A stretch of 64,000 bases of DNA from Thioclava nitratireducens (GCF_001940525.2 NZ_CP019437.1:3459501-3523500), one strand, 5' to 3'. Shown: positions 41,952 to 51,728, numbered from the stretch's first letter. The notes: generated by a model from the letters alone, not told the origin. Translations and numbers: made by a program.

Positions 41952-42392
41952 TTACTCGACCCGATCCAGGTAGTCGGCGTAGCCCTCGGCCTCCATGTCT
42001 TCATAGGGCACGAAGCGCAGCGAGGCGGAGTTGATGCAGTAGCGCAGACCGCCCTGATCGCGCGGCCCGTCGGGGAACACATGGCCCAGATGGCTGTCGC
42101 CATGTTTCGAGCGCACCTCGACGCGCGTCATCCCGTGGCTGGTATCGGTCAGCTCCACGACATGATCGTCGATCAAGGGCTTGGTGAAGGACGGCCAGCC
42201 GCAGCCCGCGTTGTATTTGGTCGAGGAGGCGAAAAGCGGCTCGCCCGAGACCACGTCGACATAGATGCCCTTGGCGGAGTGGTCGTCATATTCGCCCGTG
42301 AAGGGGCGCTCGGTGCCGTTTTGTTGCGTGACGCGGTATTGCTCGGGGGTGAGTTTCGCGATCGCGTCGTCGGATTTCTGCCATTTGCTCAT
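41952..42392 (-). CDS. msrB: Peptide-methionine (R)-S-oxide reductase
   Basis: A 146-residue enzyme that reduces methionine-R-sulfoxide in proteins. The catalytic Cys119 is in [11 protein letters not shown], with GCGWPSF near 63-69 (Cys64 possibly resolving) and [11 protein letters not shown] near 100. The two CxxC zinc pairs of zinc-type MsrB are absent: the positions read [13 protein letters not shown] and [10 protein letters not shown]. It is a single gene with no msrA nearby. Confidence 0.95.
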   Translation of the reverse strand: MSKWQKSDDAIAKLTPEQYRVTQQNGTERPFTGEYDDHSAKGIYVDVVSGEPLFASSTKYNAGCGWPSFTKPLIDDHVVELTDTSHGMTRVEVRSKHGDSHLGHVFPDGPRDQGGLRYCINSASLRFVPYEDMEAEGYADYLDRVE

Positions 42393-42512
42393 GATGGGTC
42401 TCCCTTTCGCGCCTGATCTAGGCGGCGGCGGCCGCGAGAAAAGCCCTGCCGCCGCGTTTCACTCGCATGTTTTACGGCGCGCGCCTACCATCCGGATCAG
42501 GAGGAGTTTGCC

Positions 42513-44135
42513 ATGACCACGCCCGATCCCCGCGCCGATCTGCCCACCCATCACGTCGAGAACCAGCCGCCCGCGCGCGGCGACGTCGATTTGTTCGGCG
42601 CGGATGCGCCTCTGCGCGAGGCCGTCGCGCGGGCGGGCGGTCAGACAGATACGCTCTCGGATTACGGCCGGACCCTCGGCACGACCGAGATGCGCGAAGC
42701 CGGGCGCGACGCGAACCGCTACCTGCCGGAGCTGCGGCTGTTCGACATGGGTGGACGACGGCTTGACGAAGTGCGCTTTCACCCCGCCTATCATCGCTTC
42801 ATGGAGGCTGGAATCGGCGCGGGCTACGCCGCGCTGCCGTGGGAAGGCGCGAAGGGCGGCCACCCCACCCACGCCGCGATGGTCTATCTCGCGAGCCAGG
42901 TCGAGCCCGGCAGCTGCTGTCCGATGACGATGACCTATGCCGCGGTGCCCGCGCTCGAGGCCACGCCCGAGATCGCCGCGATCTGGCGCCCGAAACTGAC
43001 CGCGCGCAGCTACGATCCGCGCGTGCTGCCGGTGGGCGAGAAGACCGGCGCGACGCTCGGCATGGCGATGACCGAGAAGCAGGGCGGCTCGGACGTGCGC
43101 GCGAACACCACCCGCGCCGAGCCGGCGGACGGGCATTGGCGGCTGACCGGCCACAAGTGGTTCTGCTCCGCGCCGATGTCGGACGGGTTCCTGACGCTGG
43201 CGCAGACCGACAAGGGACTGAGTTGTTTCCTCGTCCCGCGCTGGCTGGAAGGCGAGCGCAACGCGATCCGAATCCAGCGGCTGAAGGACAAGCTGGGCAA
43301 TCGCTCCAACGCGTCCTCCGAGATCGAATATGAGGGCGCGTTGGCCCATCTTCTGGGCGAGGAAGGCAGGGGCGTCGCCACGATCATCGAGATGGTGCAT
43401 CACACCCGACTCGACACCGCGCTCGCGCCTGCGGGGCTGATGCGCGCGGCGATCTCCGAGGCGCATCACTGGGCGACGCATCGCGCCGCCTTCCAACGGC
43501 GCCTGATCGACCAGCCGCTGATGCGCGCGGTGCTGGCCGACCTGACGCTGGATTGGGAAGGCGCGCTGACGCTGGGGATGCGCGTCGCGCAGGCCTTCGA
43601 CAGCGCCCGCCCCGAGGATCGCGCCTTCGCCCGGATCGGCGTGGCGCTGGCGAAATATTACGGCAACAAACGCTGCCCCGTGGTGACCTACGAGGCGATG
43701 GAGGTGCTGGGCGGCATCGGCTACGTCGAGGACACGCCGATGCCGATGCTCTACCGCGAGGCCCCGCTGAACGGCATCTGGGAAGGCTCGGGCAACGTGA
43801 TCTGTCTCGACATCCTGCGGACCCTCGCGAAAGAGCCGCTGGCGGCGGAGATGCTGAGCGCGGAGCTGGACGCGGCGCGCGGCACCGATCCGCGCTATGA
43901 CGCGGCGCTGGCCGATCACCTCGCCCGCTGGCCTGCGCTCCCACCCGAGGCCGAGGTGCGCTGGTTCGCGGAACGGCTCGCGCTGCTCCTGACCGCGTCG
44001 CTGCTGATCCGAAATGCACCTGCTGCGGTGAATGACGCCTTCGTCGCGACGCGGCTTGCGGGCGAGGGGGGCCGGACCACCGGCGCGATGGCGGGCAGCG
44101 ATGTCTCTGCTATCCTGGACCGGATCGCTGGCTGA
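42513..44135 (+). CDS. AidB-like acyl-CoA dehydrogenase-family flavoprotein
   Basis: A 540-residue flavoprotein of the AidB branch. The FAD-binding segment MAMTEKQGGSDVRANTT near residues 185-201, the LGEEGRGVATIIEMVHHTRLD segment near 285 and QVLG-type EVLGGIGYVEDTPMP near 410 fit, as does the length. In E. coli AidB is part of the adaptive response to alkylation and binds DNA, but here there is no ada or alkB, and acyl-CoA dehydrogenase activity is not excluded. AGGAGGAG precedes the ATG. Confidence 0.88.
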   Translation: MTTPDPRADLPTHHVENQPPARGDVDLFGADAPLREAVARAGGQTDTLSDYGRTLGTTEMREAGRDANRYLPELRLFDMGGRRLDEVRFHPAYHRFMEAGIGAGYAALPWEGAKGGHPTHAAMVYLASQVEPGSCCPMTMTYAAVPALEATPEIAAIWRPKLTARSYDPRVLPVGEKTGATLGMAMTEKQGGSDVRANTTRAEPADGHWRLTGHKWFCSAPMSDGFLTLAQTDKGLSCFLVPRWLEGERNAIRIQRLKDKLGNRSNASSEIEYEGALAHLLGEEGRGVATIIEMVHHTRLDTALAPAGLMRAAISEAHHWATHRAAFQRRLIDQPLMRAVLADLTLDWEGALTLGMRVAQAFDSARPEDRAFARIGVALAKYYGNKRCPVVTYEAMEVLGGIGYVEDTPMPMLYREAPLNGIWEGSGNVICLDILRTLAKEPLAAEMLSAELDAARGTDPRYDAALADHLARWPALPPEAEVRWFAERLALLLTASLLIRNAPAAVNDAFVATRLAGEGGRTTGAMAGSDVSAILDRIAG

Positions 44136-44138
44136 GAC

Positions 44139-44173
44139 TGCGGAAGCCTCCGGCGGGGATATTTGGATCAAGG
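44139..44173 (+). repeat. Short copy of a dispersed intergenic repeat
   Basis: The stretch contains GCCTCCGGCGGGGATATTTGG followed by ATCAAGG. It shares GGGATATTTGG and CAAGG with the longer element at 10451-10507. The element starts 4 nt after the aidB stop and runs into the ribosome-binding region of the cupin gene. Confidence 0.55.
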
Positions 44174-44188
44174 AGAAGGAGGGGCGCG

Positions 44189-44677
44189 ATGAGCGAAGAC
44201 CGATATCTGATCCGGGCCGATGAGATCGCGGCGATGGAGGGGCTGGCCAAGACGCATTTCCTCAACCCGAATGCTCGGCGGATCAACAAGAGCCTTGGCG
44301 ATGCGACGGGGCTGACCGGGATCGGGGTGCATATCATCGAAGTGGAGCCCGGCTGCGAGACCACCGAGTTTCACCGCCACCACCACGAGGACGAGGCGAT
44401 CTTCGTGCTCAGCGGCGAGGCGACCGCGCGGATCGGCGAAGAGCGTCACGCGATCGGGCCGGGCGATTTCATCGGCTACCGCGCGGGCGGCGCGGCCCAT
44501 ACGATCGAGAATACCGGATCGGAGATGTTGCGGCTGCTCGTGGTGGGCCAGCGCCTACCCCATGACGTGGGCGACTATCCTGACAAGGCCAAGCGGCTCT
44601 ACCGCAATGCGGGGATGCCGTGGCAGATCGTGGATGTCGACGCGATCACGGAGGTCAAGGCGGGGGCGAAGAAGTGA
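44189..44677 (+). CDS. Cupin-domain protein
   Basis: A 162-residue single-domain cupin. The metal-binding motif 1 is EFHRHHHEDEAIFVLSGE near residues 55-72 and motif 2 is GDFIGYRAGGAAHTIEN near 92-108. Such cupins often bind Mn, Fe or Zn and act on sugars or amino-acid derivatives; no substrate is evident. Ribosome-binding sequence GGAGAAGGAGG precedes the ATG. It is convergent with ychF, with only 16 bp between the stops. Confidence 0.88.
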   Translation: MSEDRYLIRADEIAAMEGLAKTHFLNPNARRINKSLGDATGLTGIGVHIIEVEPGCETTEFHRHHHEDEAIFVLSGEATARIGEERHAIGPGDFIGYRAGGAAHTIENTGSEMLRLLVVGQRLPHDVGDYPDKAKRLYRNAGMPWQIVDVDAITEVKAGAKK

Positions 44678-44693
44678 CGCCCCCAGCCGAGGT

Positions 44694-45791
44694 TCACGCG
44701 TTGAACAGGAAGTGCAGCACGTCGCCGTCTTTGACTTCGTAGGTCTTGCCCTCGACGCGGAACTTGCCGGCCTCTTTCGCGCCCGCTTCGCCCTTGTTGG
44801 CGACGTAGTCGTCGTAGGAGACCGTCTCGGCGCGGATGAAGCCGCGTTCGAAATCGCCGTGGATGACGCCCGCCGCCGCCGGGGCCAGCGTGCCCTTGCG
44901 GATCGTCCAGGCGCGGGCTTCTTTCGGGCCGACGGTGAAATAGGTCTGCAGGCCCAGCAGGTCGTAGCCCGCGCGGATCAGGCGGTCGAGACCGGCCTCT
45001 TCCAGCCCCATCTCTTCGAGGAACATCTCGGCTTCCTCGGCGTCGAGCTGCGAGATTTCCTCTTCGATCTTGGCCGAGATCACCACGGTGCCCGCGCCCT
45101 GCTCGGCGGCCATCTTGGCGACCGCTTCCGATTTCGAGTTGCCGGTCGCGGCGGAGCCTTCCTCGACATTGCAGACATAGAGAACCGGCTTGGCGGTCAG
45201 CAGCTGCAGCATGTTCCACGCCTTGCGGTCGTCCTCGGACACCTCGACGGTTCGCGCGGGGCGACCGGCTTCCAGCGCCTCTTTCGCCTGCTCCAGAAGG
45301 CGCATCGCTTCCTTGGCTTCCTTGTCGCCGGATTTCACCTTGCGGGCGAGGTTCGCGATACGCTTCTCGAGGCTTTCGAGATCGGCGATCATCAGTTCGG
45401 TCTCGATGGTTTCGGCATCGGCCACCGGATCGACGCGGCCCTCCACATGGGTCACGTCGCCGTCTTCAAAGCAGCGCAGCACATGGGCGATCGCATCGAC
45501 TTCGCGGATATTGGCGAGGAACTGGTTGCCCAGCCCCTCCCCTTTCGAGGCGCCTTTCACGAGGCCGGCGATATCGACGAAGGTCATACGGGTCGGGATG
45601 ATCTCTTTCGAGCCTGCAATCTGGGCCAGCGTGTCGATCCGCTCATCGGGAACGGCCACTTCGCCGACATTCGGTTCGATCGTGCAGAAGGGAAAATTCG
45701 CCGCCTGCGCGGCCGCCGTCTTGGTCAGCGCGTTGAAGAGGGTGGATTTACCCACGTTCGGCAGACCCACGATACCCATCTTGAAACCCAT
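44694..45791 (-). CDS. ychF: Redox-regulated OBG-like ATPase YchF
   Basis: A 365-residue cytoplasmic P-loop protein of the Obg/TRAFAC class that prefers ATP and binds ribosomes. The G domain has GLPNVGKST (G1, near residue 9), FVDIAGLVKGASKGEGLGN (G3, near 70) and CNVEE in place of the G4 NKxD. A coiled coil (about 130-175) and a C-terminal TGS domain (about 280-363) follow. Length is typical. Confidence 0.97.
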   Translation of the reverse strand: MGFKMGIVGLPNVGKSTLFNALTKTAAAQAANFPFCTIEPNVGEVAVPDERIDTLAQIAGSKEIIPTRMTFVDIAGLVKGASKGEGLGNQFLANIREVDAIAHVLRCFEDGDVTHVEGRVDPVADAETIETELMIADLESLEKRIANLARKVKSGDKEAKEAMRLLEQAKEALEAGRPARTVEVSEDDRKAWNMLQLLTAKPVLYVCNVEEGSAATGNSKSEAVAKMAAEQGAGTVVISAKIEEEISQLDAEEAEMFLEEMGLEEAGLDRLIRAGYDLLGLQTYFTVGPKEARAWTIRKGTLAPAAAGVIHGDFERGFIRAETVSYDDYVANKGEAGAKEAGKFRVEGKTYEVKDGDVLHFLFNA

Positions 45792-45906
45792 TTCGCCCTC
45801 CTGTTTGTGGCTGCGCGCTTCTTATTCATTGGCCGCCCCCGGTGCAAGCGCGCGCGAGGGCCGGAATCGTGATAGGCTGGCCTTCGTGTTCAGGGAGGTG
45901 ACCGCG

Positions 45907-46323
45907 ATGAGTTTCGAACCCTACATCCACTTTCAAGGAAACTGCGAAGAGGCGATGCGTTTCTATGCCGACCTCTTCGGCACCGAGCCCCCCTTGCTCA
46001 TGCGTTATGGCGACATGCCCGAGGCCAGCGAAGGCATGAGCGATAGCGGCAAGGCGCGGATCATGCATGCGCTGATCAAGCTCGGAGATGGCGCGCTGAT
46101 GGCATCGGATTGGCCCGAGGGTCGCGATCGTCCGCAAAGCTCGGTTTCGATCTCGCATGTCTCGGACAGCCGGGAGGCCGCGAAGGCGATCTTCGAGCGG
46201 CTGATGGATGGGGCCGAGGAGGTCATGATGCCTTTCGACGACACGTTCTGGGCCGACGGGTTCGGAATGCTGCGTGACCGTTTCGGAACGGCGTGGATGA
46301 TCAACGGCCCCTCGAAGATGTAG
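45907..46323 (+). CDS. VOC-family (PhnB/glyoxalase-like) protein
   Basis: A 138-residue protein with the PhnB-like glyoxalase fold: PYIHFQGNCEEAMRFYADLFG at the start, HALIKLGDGALMASD in the middle and the C-terminal WADGFGMLRDRFGTAWMIN. Members of this group are often unassigned metal-binding proteins or mis-named 3-demethylubiquinone methyltransferases. GGAGGT precedes the ATG at 45907. It is divergent from ychF and followed by trpA after 116 bp. Confidence 0.85.
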   Translation: MSFEPYIHFQGNCEEAMRFYADLFGTEPPLLMRYGDMPEASEGMSDSGKARIMHALIKLGDGALMASDWPEGRDRPQSSVSISHVSDSREAAKAIFERLMDGAEEVMMPFDDTFWADGFGMLRDRFGTAWMINGPSKM

Positions 46324-46439
46324 GCGCGGTCCGTCGCCGCAGTATGCGCGGGCCGTCGTGGCATTCGATCACGCGCGCGAGGCATTGATTTTCCCGCCCT
46401 CTTCGCGCAAACCGCTTCGGGACCAGCCGGAGGGACGCC

Positions 46440-47231
46440 ATGACTCGCATCGACGCCAAATTCGCCAGCCTCAAGGAAGAGGGCAAGAAAGCCTTCGTCT
46501 CTTATATCATGGCGGGCGACCCGGATCTGGAAACCTCGCTCGAGGTGATGAAAGGCCTGCCGGCGGCAGGCGTCGACATCATCGAGCTGGGCGTACCCTT
46601 CACCGATCCGATGGCCGACGGTCCGACGATCCAGCTGGCGGGGCAGCGCGCGCTCGACGGCGGGCAAACGCTGCAGAAGACGCTCGACATGGCGGCGGAA
46701 TTCCGCAAGACCGACGACACCACGCCGATCGTGCTGATGGGCTATTACAACCCGATCTATTCGCGCGGCGTGGATCGCTTCCTCGAAGATGCGAAGGCCG
46801 CGGGCATCGACGGGCTGATCGTGGTCGACCTGCCGCCGGAAGAGGATGAGGAGCTTTGCATCCCCGCGCAGGCTGCCGGGATCAACTTCATCCGCCTAGC
46901 GACGCCGACGACCGACGACAAGCGCCTGCCCAAGGTTCTGCAGAACACGTCCGGTTTTGTCTATTACGTCTCGGTGACGGGGATTACCGGCTCTCAGGCC
47001 GCGCAGGCGACCGAGGTCGGCCCGGAAGTCGCACGGATCAAGGCCAAGACCGATCTGCCGGTGATCGTTGGTTTCGGCATCACGACGCCCGAGGCGGCCG
47101 AGACCATCGCGGGCGTGGCCGATGGCTGCGTCGTGGGCTCGGCCATCGTGAAAGAGATCGCCGAGGGCAAGCCGGTGGCCGAGGTTCTGGACTTCGTGAA
47201 AGGCCTCGCGGGCGGCGCGCACTCGGCGTAA
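46440..47231 (+). CDS. trpA: Tryptophan synthase alpha subunit
   Basis: A 263-residue TIM barrel that cleaves indole-3-glycerol phosphate to indole and glyceraldehyde 3-phosphate. The catalytic residues Glu49 (IIELGVPF) and Asp60 (PMADGP) are present; the phosphate-binding GFGITTPE and GSAIV loops lie at the C-terminus. GGAGGGACGCC precedes the ATG. trpB is not adjacent, so the two subunits are encoded apart, or further away. Confidence 0.96.
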   Translation: MTRIDAKFASLKEEGKKAFVSYIMAGDPDLETSLEVMKGLPAAGVDIIELGVPFTDPMADGPTIQLAGQRALDGGQTLQKTLDMAAEFRKTDDTTPIVLMGYYNPIYSRGVDRFLEDAKAAGIDGLIVVDLPPEEDEELCIPAQAAGINFIRLATPTTDDKRLPKVLQNTSGFVYYVSVTGITGSQAAQATEVGPEVARIKAKTDLPVIVGFGITTPEAAETIAGVADGCVVGSAIVKEIAEGKPVAEVLDFVKGLAGGAHSA

Positions 47232-47251
47232 GTCGCCGCGCCGCGACTGGC

Positions 47252-48046
47252 TCAGGGCTTCATGCGATAGCCAATGCGCAGCCAGTACCAGCCGAGTCCC
47301 AGAACCACGATCAGCGCCACGCCGATCACCGCCAGACCGTGCCACGGTGACGCATCGGACACGCCCAAAAATCCGAAGCGGGCCATGTCGATCAGGTAGA
47401 AGACCGGATTGTAATGGGTCAGGATCTGGAAGGCCGGCGGCAACGCCTTGGCCGAGTAGAAGGTTCCCGACAGGAACGACAGCGGCGTGATGATGAAGTT
47501 GGTTATCGCCGCCATCTGGTCGAACTTGTCGGCAAACACCGCCGCCAGAATGCCCAGCCCGCCAAGGAAGGCAGCGCCGAAGACGACTGCGGCCAGCGCC
47601 CAGAGCGGATGTGCGACACCCTGCCCCAGCACGACAAACAGCCCGATCCAGATCACGACCGCCACGATCAGCGCGCGCGCTACCGCGCCGGTCAGATACC
47701 CCACGAGGATTTCCCACGGCGCAAGCGGCGGCATCAGCGTGTCGACGATATTGCCCTGCACCTTCGCGATCACGATCGAGCTGGACGTATTGGCAAAGGC
47801 GTTTTGGATCACCGTCATCATCAGGATGCCCGGCGCAATGAAATGCAGAAAATCGACGCCGAGCACGTCGGCCCGATTGCGCCCGAAGGCCAGCGCGAAG
47901 ACGGTCAGGAACAGCCCGGCGGTGATCAGCGGCGCCAACACCGTCTGCTGCCAGACCGCGAGAAAGCGGCGAATCTCGCGCCAGCCCAACATCCGCAGGC
48001 CCATCCAGTTTACCGCGCCAAAACGGCGCACACCGATCTCGTACAT
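47252..48046 (-). CDS. ABC-2 type transporter permease
   Basis: A 264-residue membrane protein with six TM segments and the ABC-2 motif region around NFIITPLSFLSGTFYSAKALP (about 185-205). These permeases export polysaccharide, lipids or drugs with a separate ATPase subunit. No ATPase gene is adjacent (neighbours are trpA and gcrA), so the partner must be encoded elsewhere. It is convergent with trpA (20 bp between stops) and divergent from gcrA. Confidence 0.88.
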   Translation of the reverse strand: MYEIGVRRFGAVNWMGLRMLGWREIRRFLAVWQQTVLAPLITAGLFLTVFALAFGRNRADVLGVDFLHFIAPGILMMTVIQNAFANTSSSIVIAKVQGNIVDTLMPPLAPWEILVGYLTGAVARALIVAVVIWIGLFVVLGQGVAHPLWALAAVVFGAAFLGGLGILAAVFADKFDQMAAITNFIITPLSFLSGTFYSAKALPPAFQILTHYNPVFYLIDMARFGFLGVSDASPWHGLAVIGVALIVVLGLGWYWLRIGYRMKP

Positions 48047-48178
48047 CCTGATACTCCCGTTGTTGACCGCTCCCTACACGCTCGCGGCCCGCAGCTCAAC
48101 GCAGCGAGCGCACAGCCGGTTTCCCGCTTGCGCACGCGCCCGAACCGCCTCGTAGCCCTTGAAAAGCGGGCCCCGCGA

Positions 48179-48206
48179 TTGTATCTCTGCGCTCTCCCGC
48201 TAAAAT
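48179..48206 (+). promoter_or_regulatory. Candidate gcrA promoter
   Basis: A -35-like TTGTAT (48179-48184), a 16-nt spacer and a -10-like TAAAAT (48201-48206), 60 nt before the gcrA start. I saw no GANTC site right next to it. Confidence 0.4.
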
Positions 48207-48266
48207 AGGGATTGAAACTGGAATGGCCTGCAAGACGGACTTGCAGGAAACCAAGGAAGGATGCCC

Positions 48267-48869
48267 ATGTCCTGGACCGATGAACGCGTCGAATTGCTCA
48301 AGAAGATGTGGACCGAAGGCCAATCGGCCAGCCAGATCGCGAAAGAGCTGGGCGGTGTGACGCGCAACGCGGTGATCGGCAAGGTGCATCGCCTCGGCCT
48401 GTCGAACCGCACCGGCGGCGCAGCAGAGCCCGCGAAACCCGAGCCGAAAGCCAAGCCCGAGAAGGTCGAGGCGAAACCCGAGAAGCCCGCCGCGCAGCCC
48501 GCGGCCGAGGCGCCGGACCCCAAACCTGCCGCGAAACCGGCGAGCCCCGCGCCCGCTCAGGCCGCAGCCCCTTCGGCCGCGCCCGCACGCAAGGCGATCA
48601 TCCCCGCCGGCCAGCCGCTGCCGCCGCAGCCGTCGGCCAACGAGATCGACCCGGCCGCGCTGGCCAAGGTCGGCGAGGTCGAGAAACACGCCAAGAAGCT
48701 TGGCCTGATGGAGCTGACCGAGCGCACTTGCAAATGGCCGATCGGCGACCCTGCGACCGAGGAATTCTGGTTCTGCGGCCTGCCGAGCCAATCCGGTAAG
48801 CCTTATTGCGAGGCCCATGTCGGCGTCGCCTTCCAGCCGATGAGCTCGCGCCGCGACCGTCGCCGCTGA
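48267..48869 (+). CDS. gcrA: Cell-cycle regulator GcrA
   Basis: A 200-residue sigma-70-associated transcription factor that stimulates promoters carrying methylated GANTC in alphaproteobacteria. The N-terminal DNA-binding domain is nearly canonical (MSWTDERVELLKKMW, SASQIAKELGGVTRNAVIGK). A Pro/Ala/Lys-rich linker (about 58-130) follows, then the sigma-binding C-terminal domain with ERTCKWPIGDP, EFWFCGLP and PYCEAHVGVAFQP. The start is at 48267 because AAGGAAGG lies 6 nt upstream; an ATG at 48261 is too close to it. Terminator follows. Confidence 0.97.
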   Translation: MSWTDERVELLKKMWTEGQSASQIAKELGGVTRNAVIGKVHRLGLSNRTGGAAEPAKPEPKAKPEKVEAKPEKPAAQPAAEAPDPKPAAKPASPAPAQAAAPSAAPARKAIIPAGQPLPPQPSANEIDPAALAKVGEVEKHAKKLGLMELTERTCKWPIGDPATEEFWFCGLPSQSGKPYCEAHVGVAFQPMSSRRDRRR

Positions 48870-48891
48870 GGCCGCTTCCCCCGTGATATCG

Positions 48892-48922
48892 AAGGGCGCC
48901 CCGCGAGGCGCCCTTTTCTTTT
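48892..48922 (+). terminator. Rho-independent terminator of gcrA
   Basis: AAGGGCGCC (48892-48900) pairs with GGCGCCCTT (48907-48915) around a 6-nt loop, then TTCTTTT. Confidence 0.9.
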
Positions 48923-49019
48923 GAACCGGTCACACACGCCGCAATCCCGCCGCCCCAACCGACGCTGCCTCGATGCGAGGGGCTTTTCGGGGCGCCCTGC
49001 AAAGGCTATATCGCGCGCC

Positions 49020-50405
49020 ATGAGCACGAACCCTCCGAACCTGCGTCCCGATCTCGCGCCCCGCGCGCGCATCACGGATGCCCCCCGCCCCGGTCAGCCG
49101 CTGATCGGGATGGTCTCGCTTGGCTGTCCGAAAGCGCTGGTCGACAGCGAACGCATCCTGACGCGACTGCGCGCCGAGGGCTACGCGATCTCGCCCGATT
49201 ACGCGGGCGCGGATGCTGTCATCGTGAACACCTGCGGTTTTCTCGACAGCGCCAAGGCGGAAAGCCTCGAGGCGATCGGCGAGGCGCTGAACGAGAACGG
49301 TCGGGTCATCGTAACTGGCTGCCTCGGTGCCGAGCCCGAATATATCACCGGCACGCACCCGTCCGTGCTCGCAGTGACCGGGCCGCATCAATACGAGCAG
49401 GTTCTCGACGCGGTCCATGCGGCCGTGCCGCCCGATCCCGATCCCTTCGTCGACCTTCTGCCCGCCGCGGGCGTGAAGCTGACGCCGCGCCATTACAGCT
49501 ATCTCAAGATTTCCGAGGGCTGTAACCACAAGTGCAAGTTCTGCATCATCCCTGACATGCGCGGCCGCCTCGTCAGTCGTCCGGCCCATGCGATCGTCCG
49601 CGAGGCCGAGAAGCTGGTCGGTGCGGGCGTGCGCGAATTGCTGGTGATCTCGCAGGACACCTCCGCTTACGGCGTCGATATCAAACATGCCGAAGAGCGG
49701 GGCCACCGCGCGCATATCACCGATCTCGCCCGCGATCTGGGGTCGCTCGGCGCATGGGTGCGGCTGCATTACGTCTATCCCTACCCGCATGTGCGCAATC
49801 TGATCCCGCTGATGGCGGAAGCACAGGAGAACGGTGGCGGCGTGCTGCCTTACCTCGACATCCCGTTCCAGCACGCCCATCCGGACGTGCTCAAGCGGAT
49901 GGCACGGCCCGCGGCCTCGGCCAAGACGCTCGACGAGATCGCGGCATGGCGCGCGGCTTGCCCGGATATCACGCTGCGCTCGACCTTCATCGTCGGCTAT
50001 CCCGGCGAGACCGAGGACGAGTTCCAGTACCTGCTCGACTGGATGGACGAGGCGAAGCTCGATCGCGTCGGCTGCTTCCAGTACGAGAATGTCGAGGGCG
50101 CGCGCTCCAACACCCTCCCCGATCATGTGCCCGACGAGGTCAAGCAGGACCGCTGGAACCGCTTCATGGAGAAGGCGCAGGCGATTTCCGATGCGAAGCT
50201 GCAGGCAAAGGTGGGCTCCGTGCAGCAGGTGATCGTGGATGCTGTCGATGCCGAAGGCGCCACTTGCCGTACCAAGGCAGATGCTCCCGAGATCGACGGC
50301 AACCTCTTCATCGATGAGGATTTCGAGAATCTCAACCCCGGTGATATCGTGACGGTCGAGGTCGACGAGGCCTCGGAATACGATCTCTGGGGACGACTCG
50401 TTTGA
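49020..50405 (+). CDS. rimO: Ribosomal protein S12 methylthiotransferase RimO
   Basis: A 461-residue radical-SAM methylthiotransferase that modifies Asp89 of ribosomal protein S12. The UPF0004 domain has [12 protein letters not shown] near residue 33, [10 protein letters not shown] near 70 and VTGCLGAE near 99. The radical-SAM cluster motif is CNHKCKFC near 166. A TRAM domain with a Glu/Asp-rich start ([15 protein letters not shown]) ends it. SLGCPK is diagnostic for RimO versus MiaB, which is also in this window. No clear ribosome-binding site precedes the ATG. Confidence 0.96.
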   Translation: MSTNPPNLRPDLAPRARITDAPRPGQPLIGMVSLGCPKALVDSERILTRLRAEGYAISPDYAGADAVIVNTCGFLDSAKAESLEAIGEALNENGRVIVTGCLGAEPEYITGTHPSVLAVTGPHQYEQVLDAVHAAVPPDPDPFVDLLPAAGVKLTPRHYSYLKISEGCNHKCKFCIIPDMRGRLVSRPAHAIVREAEKLVGAGVRELLVISQDTSAYGVDIKHAEERGHRAHITDLARDLGSLGAWVRLHYVYPYPHVRNLIPLMAEAQENGGGVLPYLDIPFQHAHPDVLKRMARPAASAKTLDEIAAWRAACPDITLRSTFIVGYPGETEDEFQYLLDWMDEAKLDRVGCFQYENVEGARSNTLPDHVPDEVKQDRWNRFMEKAQAISDAKLQAKVGSVQQVIVDAVDAEGATCRTKADAPEIDGNLFIDEDFENLNPGDIVTVEVDEASEYDLWGRLV

Positions 50406-50872
50406 TCCGCATTTTCGCCCTGTCCGCCTTGCTTTTCGGCCTGCTCCCGCTCGCGGCGCAGGCTGGCGAGTGCGCCATCGATGCCGCGCAGGGGCGAGAG
50501 ATCGCGCAGGCAACCTCGCAACAGCGACAGGCGCAGGGCCTCAACGCGCTCGCGATGGACCCGCAATTGACACAGGCAGCCGCGGCACAGGGCTGCGACA
50601 TGGCCCGGCGCGGCTTCTTTGCCCACACGGGCTCCGACGGGTCGACCCCACTCACGCGCGCGGAGCGCGCGGGCTTTCACGCCTGCCTGATCGCCGAGAA
50701 TGTTGCGATGGGCCAACGCGATCCGGGCGAGACCTTCGACGCCTGGATGAAGTCGTCCGGCCATCGCCGCAACATCCTGCTACGCGGCGTGACGCGGATC
50801 GGCGTGGCGGTCGTCCCCAAGCGCGACGGCAAGGGCTCGTGGTACGTGATGGTGCTCGCCAAGCCCTGCTGA
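50402..50872 (+). CDS. CAP/SCP-domain secreted protein
   Basis: A 156-residue protein with a Sec signal peptide (about 1-21, cleavage after AQA) and a CAP domain: [22 protein letters not shown] near residue 53, [28 protein letters not shown] near 100. The His residues that form the CAP cavity are present. Function of bacterial CAP proteins is mostly unknown. The start is TTG at 50402, overlapping the rimO stop (TTGA), so the two are coupled. Its stop lies 5 bp from that of the convergent channel gene. Confidence 0.87.
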   Translation: MIRIFALSALLFGLLPLAAQAGECAIDAAQGREIAQATSQQRQAQGLNALAMDPQLTQAAAAQGCDMARRGFFAHTGSDGSTPLTRAERAGFHACLIAENVAMGQRDPGETFDAWMKSSGHRRNILLRGVTRIGVAVVPKRDGKGSWYVMVLAKPC

Positions 50873-50877
50873 GACGC

Positions 50878-51639
50878 TCAGGTTATCCCTTCGGTGTCGA
50901 TATGGATGACCTCGCCGCAATGCTTGCAATGGACCGCATCGGCATCGTGCAGTTTCAGCCCGCAGGTCGGGCATTCGTGACGCACCTTCGTTGGCCGGAA
51001 CAGAACCTGAGCGAGCCGCAGGAACAGCGTCACCCCGAAGATCATGATCGCGACCGAGATCATCCGCCCCCATTCGCCCTTGGGGGTGATGTCGCCGAAG
51101 CCCGTCGTCGTCAGCGTGGTGACGGTGAAATAGAGCGCGTCGGCGTAATTTTTGATCTCCGGGTTGATCCGCACCTGCGTCGAATAGATCAGCCCGGTCA
51201 TGACGAAGAGGAAAACCAGAAGGTTGATCGCCGCGACGATAATCTCTTCGTGGTGCCGGAATAGAGAGAAATCCGCCCGCAGCCGGGCGAGCAATTGGTA
51301 GGTGTGCAACAGCCGCAGCGTCCGCAGGATTCGCAGAAAGCCCAACCCCTGCCCCGCGATCGGCGCAAGGAAGGAGCCGATCGCGATCAGGTCCGCCCAG
51401 GTCGGCGCGCGGGTCCAGAACCGCACCTTCTCGCCCGAGATCGCGTAACGGGCGAGGAAATCCGCTACGATCACGACGCCGATCACGGCATCGATCGCGC
51501 CTATGGTGCTGGAATGCGGAAAGAACGAGGTCACGATGACGAAGACGATCGTCAAGAGGTCGAAAATCAGAAGCCCGTAGCGGAAGACATGCGCCCGGTG
51601 GCTCTCGCCCTCGTAATAATGCCTTAGCGTTTCGAGCAT
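50878..51639 (-). CDS. Voltage-gated-type potassium channel with C-terminal zinc ribbon
   Basis: A 253-residue six-TM ion channel. S4 has the positively charged FLRILRTLRLLHTYQLLARLR near residue 101-121. The selectivity filter is TTTGFGD near 177-183, where GFGD replaces GYGD, still seen in K+ channels. The cytoplasmic C-terminus is a short zinc-ribbon-like module CPTC and CKHC (cysteines near 223, 226, 238, 241). The start at 51639 is supported by GGAGAG upstream; an in-frame ATG at 51651 is an alternative. Single gene. Confidence 0.87.
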   Translation of the reverse strand: MLETLRHYYEGESHRAHVFRYGLLIFDLLTIVFVIVTSFFPHSSTIGAIDAVIGVVIVADFLARYAISGEKVRFWTRAPTWADLIAIGSFLAPIAGQGLGFLRILRTLRLLHTYQLLARLRADFSLFRHHEEIIVAAINLLVFLFVMTGLIYSTQVRINPEIKNYADALYFTVTTLTTTGFGDITPKGEWGRMISVAIMIFGVTLFLRLAQVLFRPTKVRHECPTCGLKLHDADAVHCKHCGEVIHIDTEGIT

Positions 51640-51699
51640 GTTCTCTCCCATAGGTCCCGCTCAGGGATACAGGCTTTGACCGCCCTGTCAAAGCGCATG

Positions 51700-51728
51700 A
51701 AAAAGGCGGCCCTGAAGGACCGCCCCTT
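51700..51728 (-). terminator. Terminator of the larger repeat-motif secreted-protein gene
   Basis: On the minus strand GGGGCGGTCC pairs with GGGCCGCC with one bulge, followed by TTTTT at 51700-51704. Confidence 0.7.
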
